Assembly (NCBI RefSeq): GCF_015686695.1
Contig: NZ_JADPMR010000001.1
Location: 496,001 to 560,000 of the forward strand
Origin: Vibrio nitrifigilis
Lineage (GTDB): Bacteria > Pseudomonadota > Gammaproteobacteria > Enterobacterales > Vibrionaceae
DNA length: 64,000 nucleotides
Direction of reading: 5' to 3'
Position numbers and translations under genes: made by a program. Numbering within the stretch: the stretch's first letter is position 1; every line of letters begins with the position of its first letter. The notes under the pieces were generated by a model. It ran no database searches. It was not told the origin of the DNA and saw only the letters and a list, made by a program, of their open reading frames with translations. Positions 9,789 through 18,534 of the stretch are shown here, one piece after another.

Positions 9789-10748
9789 ATGAGCCTCAAT
9801 TTTCTAGATTTTGAAAAACCTATTGTAGAACTGGAAGCCAAAATTCAGGCGCTTCGTGATGTTTCTCTTCACGGCGGTGATTCTTCTGTGGATCTTGAAA
9901 AAGAGATTGAACAGCTAGAAAAGAAAAGCTTAGAGCTTAAAAAGAAAACGTTCAGTGATTTAGGTGCATGGCAAGTTGCTCAACTTGCTCGTCACCCACA
10001 ACGTCCATACACTCTAGATTACATCAAACACATGTTTACCGAGTTTGATGAACTAGCAGGTGATCGCGCATTTGCTGATGATAAAGCGATTATTGGTGGT
10101 ATGGCTCGTATTGATGGCCGTCCAGTGATTGTGATTGGTCACCAGAAAGGTCGCGAAACACGTGAAAAAGTGAAGCGTAACTTTGGTATGCCTAAACCTG
10201 AAGGTTACCGTAAAGCAAAACGTTTAATGGAAATGGCTGAGCGTTTCAATATGCCAATCATCACTTTCATTGATACCGCGGGTGCTTATCCAGGTGTTGG
10301 TGCAGAAGAGCGTGGTCAATCTGAAGCAATCGCAACGAACCTTAAAGTAATGTCTGGTTTAAAAGTACCTGTTATTTGTAACGTTGTTGGTGAAGGCGGT
10401 TCTGGTGGTGCACTTGCAATTGGTGTTGGCGATTACGTTAACATGCTGCAGTACTCTACTTATTCAGTTATCTCTCCTGAAGGTTGTGCTTCAATCTTAT
10501 GGCGTGATTCAGATAAAGCCCCACAAGCTGCAGAAGCAATGGGTCTAATCGCTCCTCGCCTTAAAGAGCTTGAGTTGATTGATGAGATCATTGAAGAGCC
10601 ATTAGGTGGCGCTCATCGCGATCACGAGTTAACTGCCGCGAACATGAAAGCAACGTTGATTCGTCAACTTGCTGAGCTAGACAAATTGGAACAAGACGAC
10701 CTTCTAGATCGTCGATACCAACGTCTAATGAGCTACGGTTACTGCTAA
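9789..10748 (+). CDS. accA: Acetyl-CoA carboxylase carboxyltransferase alpha
   Basis: Alpha subunit of the carboxyltransferase that, with AccD, moves CO2 from biotin to acetyl-CoA to make malonyl-CoA. The 319-residue length matches E. coli. Visible are the N-terminal helical region (LDFEKPIVELEAKI), the crotonase-type core with GHQKGRETREK and the oxyanion-hole glycines (GEGGSGGALAIGVGD). It follows dnaE at 45 bases with an AAGGA ribosome site and is closed by a strong terminator. Confidence 0.98.
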   Translation: MSLNFLDFEKPIVELEAKIQALRDVSLHGGDSSVDLEKEIEQLEKKSLELKKKTFSDLGAWQVAQLARHPQRPYTLDYIKHMFTEFDELAGDRAFADDKAIIGGMARIDGRPVIVIGHQKGRETREKVKRNFGMPKPEGYRKAKRLMEMAERFNMPIITFIDTAGAYPGVGAEERGQSEAIATNLKVMSGLKVPVICNVVGEGGSGGALAIGVGDYVNMLQYSTYSVISPEGCASILWRDSDKAPQAAEAMGLIAPRLKELELIDEIIEEPLGGAHRDHELTAANMKATLIRQLAELDKLEQDDLLDRRYQRLMSYGYC

Positions 10749-10792
10749 GTTTATCTTGTCATACACCGCAGTATGACTCGAACAAAAATGTC

Positions 10793-10830
10793 AAAGGGTT
10801 GGACTAAGTCCAGCCCTTTTTGTTTTTCAG
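10793..10830 (+). terminator. Intrinsic terminator after accA
   Basis: A 12-bp stem (10793-10804 with 10808-10819, one T-G pair) with a three-base loop is followed by a run of T. It ends the long lipid/replication transcript. Confidence 0.85.
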
Positions 10831-10878
10831 TCAACGCGGTACACTTGCTCATATATTTGATTTCATTACTGACACTTA

Positions 10879-12207
10879 ATGACCGAACTCTACTCTTATT
10901 TTGCAGAACAACTGGGTAATATTGCGCCAAATAAAGCGGTCGTTGCTTTTAGTGGCGGAGTAGACTCTCATGTTCTTTTAACTCTGCTTGCTCAGTATCG
11001 TGATACACATAAGATCGATTGTTTAGCCGTACATGTTCATCATGGACTCAGTGCTCATGCCGATGATTGGGCAGAGCAGTGTGTGTGCTGGGGTAAAAAG
11101 GTTGGTATTCCGGTTGTTGTTGAAAAGGTGAGTTTAGATTTTTCGTCCGGACAGAGCTTAGAGCGTGTGGCTAGAGAGGCTCGATATGCCGCGTTATCTA
11201 AGCATGTATCTCATGGTGACTGTTTATTGCTTGGCCAGCATGCCGATGATCAAATTGAAACGTTTTTGCTCGCGTTAAAACGCGGCAGTGGCCCTAAAGG
11301 GCTTTCTTCCATGGGAGCCCTAGGGCCTTTTGCTCAGGGGCAGTTGTTACGTCCTTTATTAGGTGTGACTCGCAGTGAAATTGAAGCATTTGCTCATGAG
11401 CATCATCTAGAGTGGGTAAGTGATGAAAGTAATCAAGATGAGCGCTTTGACCGGAATTTCTTGCGTCATCAGATTGTACCTTTATTAACGCAGCGCTGGA
11501 GTGGCTTTCATCAAGCCGTACTGCGCAGTGCTGAGTTGTGCGCTCAACAAGAGTTATTACTTGAAGAGTTACTGGCCGATAAACTGGATCAGGCGCTCTA
11601 TTCAGATGGCAGCTTATCGATTGAAAAATTACAAGATTGTACTGAGCAAGTGAGACTTCAATTATGCCGCTATTGGTTAAAACAGCTAAATCAACCAATG
11701 CCAAGCCGGCAGCATACTGAAATGATATGGTATGAAGTGGCGTTAGCTAGCCTAGATGCCAACCCCATATTAACCTTAGGTCAGTATGATATTCGTCGTT
11801 TTCAGCAGCGTTTGTATTGCGTTGCACATCAAAGAGATATTTCGCAGTGGTCTGATCGGCTAACGTTAGAGCAGCCAGTCGTATTACCCGACTCTTTAGG
11901 TAGCTTACAACTGATTCGCACAGGAAAGGGGCAAATAGCATTGCCGAAAGAGTGCAAGTCAGTGGATATTATTTTTGACCCGACTGGTTTGTCTGCTTGT
12001 CCATATGGCCGAGTTGGAAGTCGCAAATTAAAAAAATTATATCAAGAATATGGTGTGCCAAGCTGGTTACGTCGAAGGTTACCTATTCTACTTTATCAAC
12101 AACAAGTTATCGCCATAGCAGGATTATTTGTTAGCCGTGATTTTTATGGTCAGGAGTGTGAGCTCATCTGGGATAAATCTGCACATAACGTGGCAAACTT
12201 TACATAA
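10879..12207 (+). CDS. tilS: tRNA(Ile)-lysidine synthase TilS
   Basis: Converts C34 of the CAT-anticodon isoleucine tRNA into lysidine so that it reads AUA. The ATP pyrophosphatase P-loop SGGVDS lies at residues 25-30, followed by HVHHGLS and the GQHADDQIETFLLALKRGSG core. The C-terminal substrate domains are present (GRKLKKLYQEYGVPSWLRR-type motif, here SRKLKKLYQEYGVP). The 442 residues fit the E. coli-type long form. It lies downstream of accA as in other Vibrio. Confidence 0.96.
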   Translation: MTELYSYFAEQLGNIAPNKAVVAFSGGVDSHVLLTLLAQYRDTHKIDCLAVHVHHGLSAHADDWAEQCVCWGKKVGIPVVVEKVSLDFSSGQSLERVAREARYAALSKHVSHGDCLLLGQHADDQIETFLLALKRGSGPKGLSSMGALGPFAQGQLLRPLLGVTRSEIEAFAHEHHLEWVSDESNQDERFDRNFLRHQIVPLLTQRWSGFHQAVLRSAELCAQQELLLEELLADKLDQALYSDGSLSIEKLQDCTEQVRLQLCRYWLKQLNQPMPSRQHTEMIWYEVALASLDANPILTLGQYDIRRFQQRLYCVAHQRDISQWSDRLTLEQPVVLPDSLGSLQLIRTGKGQIALPKECKSVDIIFDPTGLSACPYGRVGSRKLKKLYQEYGVPSWLRRRLPILLYQQQVIAIAGLFVSRDFYGQECELIWDKSAHNVANFT

Positions 12208-12227
12208 AATAAAAAAAAGGTGAAGCA

Positions 12228-12539
12228 ATGAGAGTATTCACGCTAAGTTTAGCAATTATGAGCACGGTATTTGCAGGTTACGCAATGGCTGGTGATATTG
12301 CAGCGGGACAGAAAAAAGCGGCTGGCTGTTTAGGTTGCCATGGTGCGAATGGTGTCGCTGTTATTCCGGGATATCCAAGTTTAAAAGGTCAAAACGAGCA
12401 GTATCTTGTGTCTTCGATGCAAGCTTACAAGAATAAACAGCGTAAAGGCGGCCTAGCAAATATGATGCAGGCGCAAATGTCGATTTTGAGTAATGATGAT
12501 ATTGAAAACCTAGCTGCGTATTTTGCGAGTTTAAAATAA
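12228..12539 (+). CDS. Small periplasmic c-type cytochrome
   Basis: 103-residue class I cytochrome c. A signal peptide (LSLAIMSTVFAGYAMA) precedes one haem motif, CLGCH, near residue 36. Downstream Met residues (MMQAQM) could supply the sixth ligand, and the C-terminal helix LSNDDIENLAAYFASLK is typical of the c5/c553 group. AAAAGGTG lies before the ATG. It probably shuttles electrons in the periplasm; the partner oxidase or reductase cannot be read from the context. Confidence 0.88.
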   Translation: MRVFTLSLAIMSTVFAGYAMAGDIAAGQKKAAGCLGCHGANGVAVIPGYPSLKGQNEQYLVSSMQAYKNKQRKGGLANMMQAQMSILSNDDIENLAAYFASLK

Positions 12540-12583
12540 CACTTAGGTGTTCAATATCAGCCAATTGAATAAAGTTATCTAGT

Positions 12584-12608
12584 GCCTGACCTTGGTTCAG
12601 GCTTTTTC
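12584..12608 (+). terminator. Intrinsic terminator after cytochrome c gene
   Basis: A 6-bp GC-rich stem (12584-12589 with 12597-12602) is followed by five T. Confidence 0.7.
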
Positions 12609-12670
12609 GTTGATTGTTTGCCTAGGCTAGATAATAATGCCGGCAAGTGTATGAAGTTTAAGGGACGAAC

Positions 12671-13009
12671 ATGAAAAAAATTGAAGCGATTATCAAGCCG
12701 TTTAAACTTGATGACGTTCGCGAAGCATTAGCGGATGTTGGTATTACGGGTATGACAGTATCAGAAGTGAAAGGTTTTGGTCGTCAAAAAGGTCATACTG
12801 AGTTATACCGTGGCGCTGAATATATGGTGGATTTTCTACCTAAAGTAAAATTGGAAATCGTCGTGGGTGACGATGTGGTTGATCAGTGTGTTGACACCAT
12901 TATCGAAGTTGCTCAGACTGGTAAAATTGGTGATGGCAAAATCTTCATCACAGAAGTGGAACGTATCGTACGTATCCGTACTGGTGAAGAAGATGAGGAA
13001 GCTATCTAA
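12671..13009 (+). CDS. glnB: Nitrogen regulatory protein PII (GlnB)
   Basis: Trimeric signal protein that reports 2-oxoglutarate and glutamine status to GlnE and NtrB. The 112 residues include the T-loop with the uridylylated tyrosine exactly at position 51 (RGAEYMVDF) and the B-loop TGKIGDGKIF. The T-loop reads more like GlnB than GlnK. There is no amtB nearby, which also argues for GlnB. It has its own leader after the cytochrome terminator. Confidence 0.95.
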   Translation: MKKIEAIIKPFKLDDVREALADVGITGMTVSEVKGFGRQKGHTELYRGAEYMVDFLPKVKLEIVVGDDVVDQCVDTIIEVAQTGKIGDGKIFITEVERIVRIRTGEEDEEAI

Positions 13010-13076
13010 ACTCCTTTAGCGGTATGAGCTTATCCCCCTTATTAGGGGAATATGGATAACGGGCTCAGCGACGCAA

Positions 13077-13104
13077 TTAGCAGGAAGGCTTGCCTTCCTG
13101 CTAA
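13077..13104. repeat. Long perfect inverted repeat before the EEP-family gene
   Basis: Two 13-base arms (13077-13089 and 13092-13104) are exact reverse complements around a two-base centre, 15 bases before the ATG at 13120. There is no T run, so it is not a standard terminator. It could be a protein-binding palindrome or a leader hairpin. Confidence 0.6.
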
Positions 13105-13119
13105 TGAAGTGTAGGTATT

Positions 13120-13965
13120 ATGAGAAAACGTTATTTATTCTTTTCTAGTTTGCTGCTAATAGGCTCTGGTGTTAGCAGTTTTCTGACCATTTTTTCTATT
13201 CCTAAACACCCTCAATTACTTACCATCAACGATGAAGGTGAGGAGCAGCCACTCGTCTGTTATCAAGGTCATCCAGAACAGGCGGTCGATAGGGCTGGTC
13301 AACTCAATGTCTTAGTCTGGAATATTTACAAGCAGAATCGCGACAATTGGGCGCAAGCGTTAACTCAATACAGCCAACAGGCGGATTTATTGTTTCTACA
13401 AGAAGCGAGTATGACCGAGCCTTTAAAAAATTGGATTTCTGCTAATAATTGGGATGGTGCCCAAGCCAATGCATTTAGGGTTCTTGGTGAATCGACTGGG
13501 GTGCTTAACCTTTCGAAAGTGATGCCCAAGCTCGCCTGCGCTTACACTGAGGTAGAACCTTGGTTACGTTTACCTAAATCTGGTATCTATGCTGAATACC
13601 CATTAAGTAATGGAGAAACATTAGCGAGTGTCAACTTGCATGCGGTTAATTTTACGTATGGCACGGCCGAGTACGAGGCGCAAATTGAACGTCTATTAGA
13701 GCGATTAGGACACCATCGAGGACCTATTATTCTTGCTGGTGATTTTAATAGTTGGAGTTCAAGACGCATGCATATCTTGACGCAGGCTTTTCATAAGATT
13801 GGTCTTGAGGAAGTGTCGTTTTCTCCCGATAACCGCGTGACCTTTTTTAATGGTTTAGCTCTGGATCATGTGTTTTATCGAGGATTAGATTTAGTTAACG
13901 CTGAAGCGCCGAAAAGTGATGCATCCGATCATAACCCATTACAGGTGGCGTTCCGATTACGCTAA
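13120..13965 (+). CDS. Endonuclease/exonuclease/phosphatase family protein, YafD-like
   Basis: 281-residue member of the EEP metal-dependent phosphodiesterase superfamily. An N-terminal hydrophobic stretch (LFFSSLLLIGSGVSSFL) suggests a signal anchor or signal peptide. The family motifs are visible in order: LNVLVWNIYKQN, LLFLQEAS (catalytic Glu), ILAGDFNSWS (Asp/Asn) and SDASDHNPLQV (catalytic Asp/His). E. coli YafD sits in the same gloB-mltD neighbourhood. The substrate is not known; it could be a nucleic acid or a phospholipid. Confidence 0.85.
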   Translation: MRKRYLFFSSLLLIGSGVSSFLTIFSIPKHPQLLTINDEGEEQPLVCYQGHPEQAVDRAGQLNVLVWNIYKQNRDNWAQALTQYSQQADLLFLQEASMTEPLKNWISANNWDGAQANAFRVLGESTGVLNLSKVMPKLACAYTEVEPWLRLPKSGIYAEYPLSNGETLASVNLHAVNFTYGTAEYEAQIERLLERLGHHRGPIILAGDFNSWSSRRMHILTQAFHKIGLEEVSFSPDNRVTFFNGLALDHVFYRGLDLVNAEAPKSDASDHNPLQVAFRLR

Positions 13966-13984
13966 TCGTTTAAACTCTATATAA

Positions 13985-14018
13985 GAAAAGAGCCCAACAG
14001 GGCTCTTTTCTTTTAGGT
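13985..14018. terminator. Bidirectional terminator between EEP gene and mltD
   Basis: An 11-bp stem (13985-13995 with 14000-14010) with a four-base AACA loop has A-rich and T-rich flanks, so it can serve the convergent genes on both strands. Confidence 0.85.
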
Positions 14019-14019
14019 A

Positions 14020-15594
14020 TTAAACACTCACTTTGGTGACATCAACGTAGAGTTTCAATTTTTGACCCGGCTGCAGGTATTTCTCATTCGCCAAATCATT
14101 CCATTGAATGATGTCGTTGGTTTTGACTTTAAATCGTTGTGCGATGGTGCTGAGTGAATCACCGCTGCGTACATGGTAGAACACTGTACGGATGATTGCG
14201 CCATCTGAGCTGGTTTTCCAAATGACCAGTTTTTGCCCTAAACGTAATGTGTCGAGCGGGCTCATCCCATTCCACTTGGCGAGTGAACGGTATGACACAT
14301 TATTTTGGCGGGCAATTGTCCATAAGCTCTCACCGCTTTGTACTACATGATCTATCTTATATTGACCACGAGCGAGAGATTGTAATCTCTTCAATCGGTT
14401 ACTGGCTGTTAACGCATAGGCTTTCGGATCTTTTACCGATGTCGGAATCATCAAATACTGTCCGACGCGAATCACGTTACTTGATAGGCTGTTCGCCGTT
14501 TCGATCACCTTAGTCGTCGTTTTGTGTTTTGCTGCGATCACACTTAACGTATCACCCGATTGAACTTTGTAACGAATCAACTTCATACCATCGCCTTGGT
14601 TTTCGGCAAGGTTTTTGTCAAAGGTCGTGACTTTTCCAACAGGGATAAGTAATTGATGAGGTCCATTTGGCGCTGTTGCCCATTGATTATAAGCGGGGTT
14701 ATAGCTTTGGAGCTCCTTAACGCTCATACCCGCATATTTTGCAGCAATAGCGAGATCGAGCTGCTCATCGGGATCAACGAGCTGTAATACTGGTTCGTTT
14801 GGAATCTCTGGTAAGTCGATACCGTATTTTTTCTGGTGTGCCACGATATCAGCCAAAGCGAGTAACTTAGGTACATATCCCGTGGTTTCTTTTGGTAGAT
14901 CCAAGGAGAAAAAATCGGTGGGCTTATTTAATCGCTCATTTTTGCGAATTGCTCGAGAGATTGTACCACCGCCACTATTATAGGCAGCGATTGCTTGATA
15001 CCAGTCACCGTCGAAGCGTTTGCCCAACACAGATAGATAATCTAGAGCGGCATCTGTCGCAGCATCTACGTCACGACGACCGTCATACCAAAAGTTTTGC
15101 TCAAGACCATACATTTTGCCAGTACTCGGTACAAACTGCCACAGGCCAGCTGCGCTGCCATGTGAGTAAGCAAATGCATCAAATGCACTTTCAACAATAG
15201 GAAGTAGTGCGAGCTCTAATGGTAAGCCTCGGTCTTCGATTTTTTGAGTAATCAAATACAAGAATGGCTTCGCACGCTGAGCAACGATTTCTAGGTGTTT
15301 GGGATGTTTTAGATACCAAGTACGGTAATAAGCAACAGAACGGTTATTAGGAATACCTATCTTTAATTGCATACCAATACGTTTCCAAAGGTCGCTTTGC
15401 TCTTGTGGCGTGGCAACCTTAGGTTTATGAATAGCAGCTGTATCATGCTCTGCTTGTACAGCAGAAGACTCTGTTACGCTATCAGACTGAGATGAAGAGT
15501 CTCCATTAGTCTCAGGTGTTGTTTGGTTCTCTGGCTGGGTAATTTGACAACCGGCAAGCAGCAGAGCCAATACCCAACTGAAATGTACTCGCAT
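14020..15594 (-). CDS. mltD: Membrane-bound lytic murein transglycosylase D
   Basis: Lipoprotein that cleaves peptidoglycan to anhydro-muropeptides. The ATG at 15594 (524 residues) gives a proper lipoprotein signal with lipobox LLAGC; upstream in-frame codons only run back into gloB. An SLT domain carries the catalytic Glu in ALLPIVESAF and the GLWQFVPSTGKMYGL and AYNSGGG motifs. Three C-terminal LysM repeats follow (VQSGDTLSVIA, VQSGESLWTIA, VRSGDSLSTIA); E. coli MltD has two. AAAAAAGG precedes the start. It lies downstream of gloB as in E. coli. Confidence 0.95.
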   Translation of the reverse strand: MRVHFSWVLALLLAGCQITQPENQTTPETNGDSSSQSDSVTESSAVQAEHDTAAIHKPKVATPQEQSDLWKRIGMQLKIGIPNNRSVAYYRTWYLKHPKHLEIVAQRAKPFLYLITQKIEDRGLPLELALLPIVESAFDAFAYSHGSAAGLWQFVPSTGKMYGLEQNFWYDGRRDVDAATDAALDYLSVLGKRFDGDWYQAIAAYNSGGGTISRAIRKNERLNKPTDFFSLDLPKETTGYVPKLLALADIVAHQKKYGIDLPEIPNEPVLQLVDPDEQLDLAIAAKYAGMSVKELQSYNPAYNQWATAPNGPHQLLIPVGKVTTFDKNLAENQGDGMKLIRYKVQSGDTLSVIAAKHKTTTKVIETANSLSSNVIRVGQYLMIPTSVKDPKAYALTASNRLKRLQSLARGQYKIDHVVQSGESLWTIARQNNVSYRSLAKWNGMSPLDTLRLGQKLVIWKTSSDGAIIRTVFYHVRSGDSLSTIAQRFKVKTNDIIQWNDLANEKYLQPGQKLKLYVDVTKVSV

Positions 15595-15667
15595 GTAAGA
15601 CAGCCTTTTTTCTAATTTGGCTGCTGATAATACTTGTCGTACAGACTTTATTACAAGTAAGAAAACG

Positions 15668-16426
15668 TTAAAATTCGTTTTTCCACTCACGTAGTGCTGT
15701 AAATATCGACAAAGGCTCAGCATTTAATGTGCGGTTAGCCACTGATTTTACAATGGTTGCCGCCTCAGTGCGTAAAAATGGATTAATGTTTTTTTCAGTT
15801 TTTATTGTTGTTGGCAATGTTATTTTATCTTGTGCTCTTAGGCGAATAACATCATCGCGATAATGTTTAAGTTCTTGATTATCCGGTTCAACTGCCATTG
15901 CAAATGCAATGTTGCTGGTGGTGTATTCATGAGCGCAATACACCTCGGTATTGTCAGGCAGTGTCAGTAGCTTGTTAAGAGAATTGAACATCTGCTCCAT
16001 CGTACCTTCAAAAACTCTGCCACACCCTGCAGAAAATAGCACATCGCCACAAAATAGCTTGTCATCACCAACATACCCTATATGACCAAGAGTGTGTCCT
16101 GGTAGTTCCAGTACGGTAAAACGAACGTCAAATAATTCGATTTGATCGCCATCTTGCACAGGATGGGTTAGGGTAGGGATTGGTTCCTGTTTTGGCCCAA
16201 CAACATTAATGTCTGGGTAATGGTGAACAATGTCAGGAACGCCACCAATATGATCATGATGGTGGTGCGTAATCAGGATCGCTTCTGGAGTGAGTTGATG
16301 TTCTTTCAAGTAGGCTAATACCGGTTTGGCGTCTCCGGGATCGACGATAGCACAACGCTGATCGCTATTTTGAATCAGCCAGATGTAATTATCGTTAAAT
16401 GCAGGTATGCTTTTGATATGTAACAT
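15668..16426 (-). CDS. gloB: Hydroxyacylglutathione hydrolase (glyoxalase II)
   Basis: Metallo-beta-lactamase-fold thioesterase that hydrolyses S-lactoylglutathione, the second step of methylglyoxal detoxification. The binuclear metal motif THHHHDHIGG sits at residues 53-62, with further ligands in LPGHTLGHIGY, FCGDVLFSAGCGR and YCAHEYT. The 252 residues match the family. Its 5' end is 37 bases from the divergent methyltransferase gene, so their promoters must share that gap. Confidence 0.96.
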   Translation of the reverse strand: MLHIKSIPAFNDNYIWLIQNSDQRCAIVDPGDAKPVLAYLKEHQLTPEAILITHHHHDHIGGVPDIVHHYPDINVVGPKQEPIPTLTHPVQDGDQIELFDVRFTVLELPGHTLGHIGYVGDDKLFCGDVLFSAGCGRVFEGTMEQMFNSLNKLLTLPDNTEVYCAHEYTTSNIAFAMAVEPDNQELKHYRDDVIRLRAQDKITLPTTIKTEKNINPFLRTEAATIVKSVANRTLNAEPLSIFTALREWKNEF

Positions 16427-16463
16427 GAGTTATCTCCAGTCGCCTAGGTGAAGCGAGTTAGCA

Positions 16464-17237
16464 ATGAAACCAGCACGCAGTAAACGTAATATTGAGCATC
16501 CCCACTCTTGGTCACAGTTAAAAAATGGCCAATGGGTCAGTGAAACTATCCAAATGCGCCTTGATGAATGGTGTCCGAAACTGTTTGGCTATCACTTGCT
16601 CAAATTAGGTGGTTTGAGTTGTGAGCTTGCCAGTAGTAACTGCAATATTCAACACCAAGTTCATATGGATATTGAAAACTCGCTGCATACGGTGATTGCC
16701 GATAGTTATGAGTTGCCTTTTCTCGAAAAAAGCATTGATGCTGTTATTTTATCTCATCAACTCGACTACTGTAATGACCCACATCGCTTGTTGCGCGAGG
16801 TTGACCGAGTTTTGATCGATGATGGTTGCGTGATTATAACTGGCTTTAATCCTGTAAGTTGGATTGGAATGAGCCGGTTATTACCATGGAGAAAAAATAA
16901 TTTGCCATGGAGCGGACGCATGTTTACCCCAAATCGAATCAAAGATTGGCTGGGTTTGCTCAATTATCAAGTGCTCACCTGTGACCAATACGCTGTGTTT
17001 CCCATTTATAAATATCGTGCGATGTGGACTTGGTTAGAGAGTTCCATGGGGCACTGGGCGTCATCATTTGGTTGTTTGTACTTTATTGTTGCGAAAAAGC
17101 GCACTTACCCATTGCAACCGATTAAACCTCATTGGCGTTTTAAACGTCGGTTTTATCCTGTGGGGTTAAATTATCGAGTTGAGGATTCTGGAAAGTACCA
17201 CTCAACATCGTGTGATACGTCATCAGAAAGTCATTAA
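16464..17237 (+). CDS. SAM-dependent methyltransferase, YafS-like
   Basis: 257-residue class I methyltransferase of the methyltransf_11 type. It lacks a textbook glycine-rich motif I at its N-terminal part but shows motif II-like ADSYELPFLEKSIDAVILSH and motif III-like LREVDRVLIDDGCVIITGFNP. E. coli yafS lies in the same place, between gloB and rnhA and divergent from both, so it is probably the ortholog. The substrate is unknown. Confidence 0.8.
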   Translation: MKPARSKRNIEHPHSWSQLKNGQWVSETIQMRLDEWCPKLFGYHLLKLGGLSCELASSNCNIQHQVHMDIENSLHTVIADSYELPFLEKSIDAVILSHQLDYCNDPHRLLREVDRVLIDDGCVIITGFNPVSWIGMSRLLPWRKNNLPWSGRMFTPNRIKDWLGLLNYQVLTCDQYAVFPIYKYRAMWTWLESSMGHWASSFGCLYFIVAKKRTYPLQPIKPHWRFKRRFYPVGLNYRVEDSGKYHSTSCDTSSESH

Positions 17238-17243
17238 AGTAAA

Positions 17244-17267
17244 CCCCAAATAGATAGCTATTTGGGG
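17244..17267. terminator. Hairpin between convergent methyltransferase and rnhA genes
   Basis: A perfect 10-bp stem (17244-17253 with 17258-17267) and four-base loop separate two convergent genes. It lacks a T run on either side, so termination activity is uncertain. Confidence 0.5.
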
Positions 17268-17276
17268 AGTAGGACA

Positions 17277-17741
17277 TTAATTGGGTTGGTAACCGTGGTC
17301 TTCTTCTGTTGGATTTTCTGCAGCGGTTCGAGCCAGTTCATCACACATTTCGTTTTCTCGATGCCCTGCATGTCCTTTAACCCAGTGCCAATCGATTTTA
17401 TGGCGCTCGGTTTCTTGGTCTAATGCTTTCCATAAATCCGCGTTTTTGACGGGTTTTTTATCCGCAGTTTTCCAATTGCGTTTTTTCCAATTATGGATCC
17501 ACTGAGTTATGCCCTGACGAACATATTGGCTATCCGTGGTTAAAATTACATGGCAGGGCTCTTTTAAAGATTGCAACGCAACAATCGCTGCCAGCATTTC
17601 CATACGATTATTGGTTGTAAGCTTGTACCCTTTGGATAATGTTTTTTCCACTTGTTTATAGCGCATGACGATTCCGTAACCACCAGGTCCGGGATTACCT
17701 AAACAAGAACCATCAGTGAAAATTTCCACCTGTTTCTTCAT
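17277..17741 (-). CDS. rnhA: Ribonuclease HI
   Basis: Cuts the RNA strand of RNA-DNA hybrids. The 154-residue protein carries the full acidic active site at E. coli numbers: Asp10 (IFTDGSCLGNPGPGG), Glu48 (NNRMEMLAA) and Asp70 (LTTDSQYV). The His/Asp pair near the C-terminus is in VKGHAGHRENEMCDELA. It is divergent from dnaQ with a 56-base shared promoter region, the arrangement known from E. coli. Confidence 0.98.
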   Translation of the reverse strand: MKKQVEIFTDGSCLGNPGPGGYGIVMRYKQVEKTLSKGYKLTTNNRMEMLAAIVALQSLKEPCHVILTTDSQYVRQGITQWIHNWKKRNWKTADKKPVKNADLWKALDQETERHKIDWHWVKGHAGHRENEMCDELARTAAENPTEEDHGYQPN

Positions 17742-17797
17742 GATTTGATACTATTGGTTAACGCACACAATTGGCATAGTCTGACATATATATTGTA

Positions 17798-18532
17798 ATG
17801 AATACTAGCAGCAATTCAGAATACAACCGCATTGTGGTTCTCGATACTGAAACCACAGGTATGAACCGCGAAGGTGGACCTCACTACGAAGGGCATCGGA
17901 TTATTGAAATCGGTGCGGTAGAGATCATTAATCGTAAACTGACCGGAAAACATTTTCACGTCTATTTAAAACCCGATCGCACAATTCAAGAAGAAGCGAT
18001 CGAAATCCATGGTATTACTGATGAATTCTTAGTGGATAAACCCCTCTATAAAGAGGTGCATGAAGAATTTCTCGAATTTATTCGTGGAGCAGAGTTAGTT
18101 GCCCATAACGCGCCCTTCGATGTGGGCTTTATGGATTATGAGTTTGCTAAACTCAGTGGAGCCGCGGTTAAAACGGATGACCTATGTAAAGTTACCGATA
18201 CCTTGGCAATGGCGAAGAAAATCTTCCCAGGGAAACGGAACAACTTGGACGTACTGTGTGAACGTTATGGTATAGATAACTCACATCGTACTCTTCACGG
18301 GGCGTTGCTCGATGCGGAAATCTTGGCCGATGTCTTCTTAATGATGACAGGTGGCCAGACATCAATGCAATTTAATGCTGGCGCTAATGACGGGGGAGAA
18401 ATGGGAGCAAACCCAATAAAAAGAGTCGCTTCTGATCGAAAACCACTAAAGGTTTTGTATGCCTCGGCCGATGAAGTTCAAGCACACGAAGAAAGAATGA
18501 AGTTAGTGGATAATAGCCTCTGGGGTCAGTAA
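17798..18532 (+). CDS. dnaQ: DNA polymerase III epsilon subunit
   Basis: Proofreading 3'-5' exonuclease of the replicase. DEDDh motifs are visible: Exo I VLDTETTGMN (Asp16/Glu18), Exo II AHNAPFDVGFMDYEF, and Exo III with His-Asp in HGALLDAEILADV. The C-terminal tail (to residue 244) would bind the alpha subunit, encoded by dnaE in this window. It is divergent from rnhA. Confidence 0.98.
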   Translation: MNTSSNSEYNRIVVLDTETTGMNREGGPHYEGHRIIEIGAVEIINRKLTGKHFHVYLKPDRTIQEEAIEIHGITDEFLVDKPLYKEVHEEFLEFIRGAELVAHNAPFDVGFMDYEFAKLSGAAVKTDDLCKVTDTLAMAKKIFPGKRNNLDVLCERYGIDNSHRTLHGALLDAEILADVFLMMTGGQTSMQFNAGANDGGEMGANPIKRVASDRKPLKVLYASADEVQAHEERMKLVDNSLWGQ

Positions 18533-18534
18533 AT

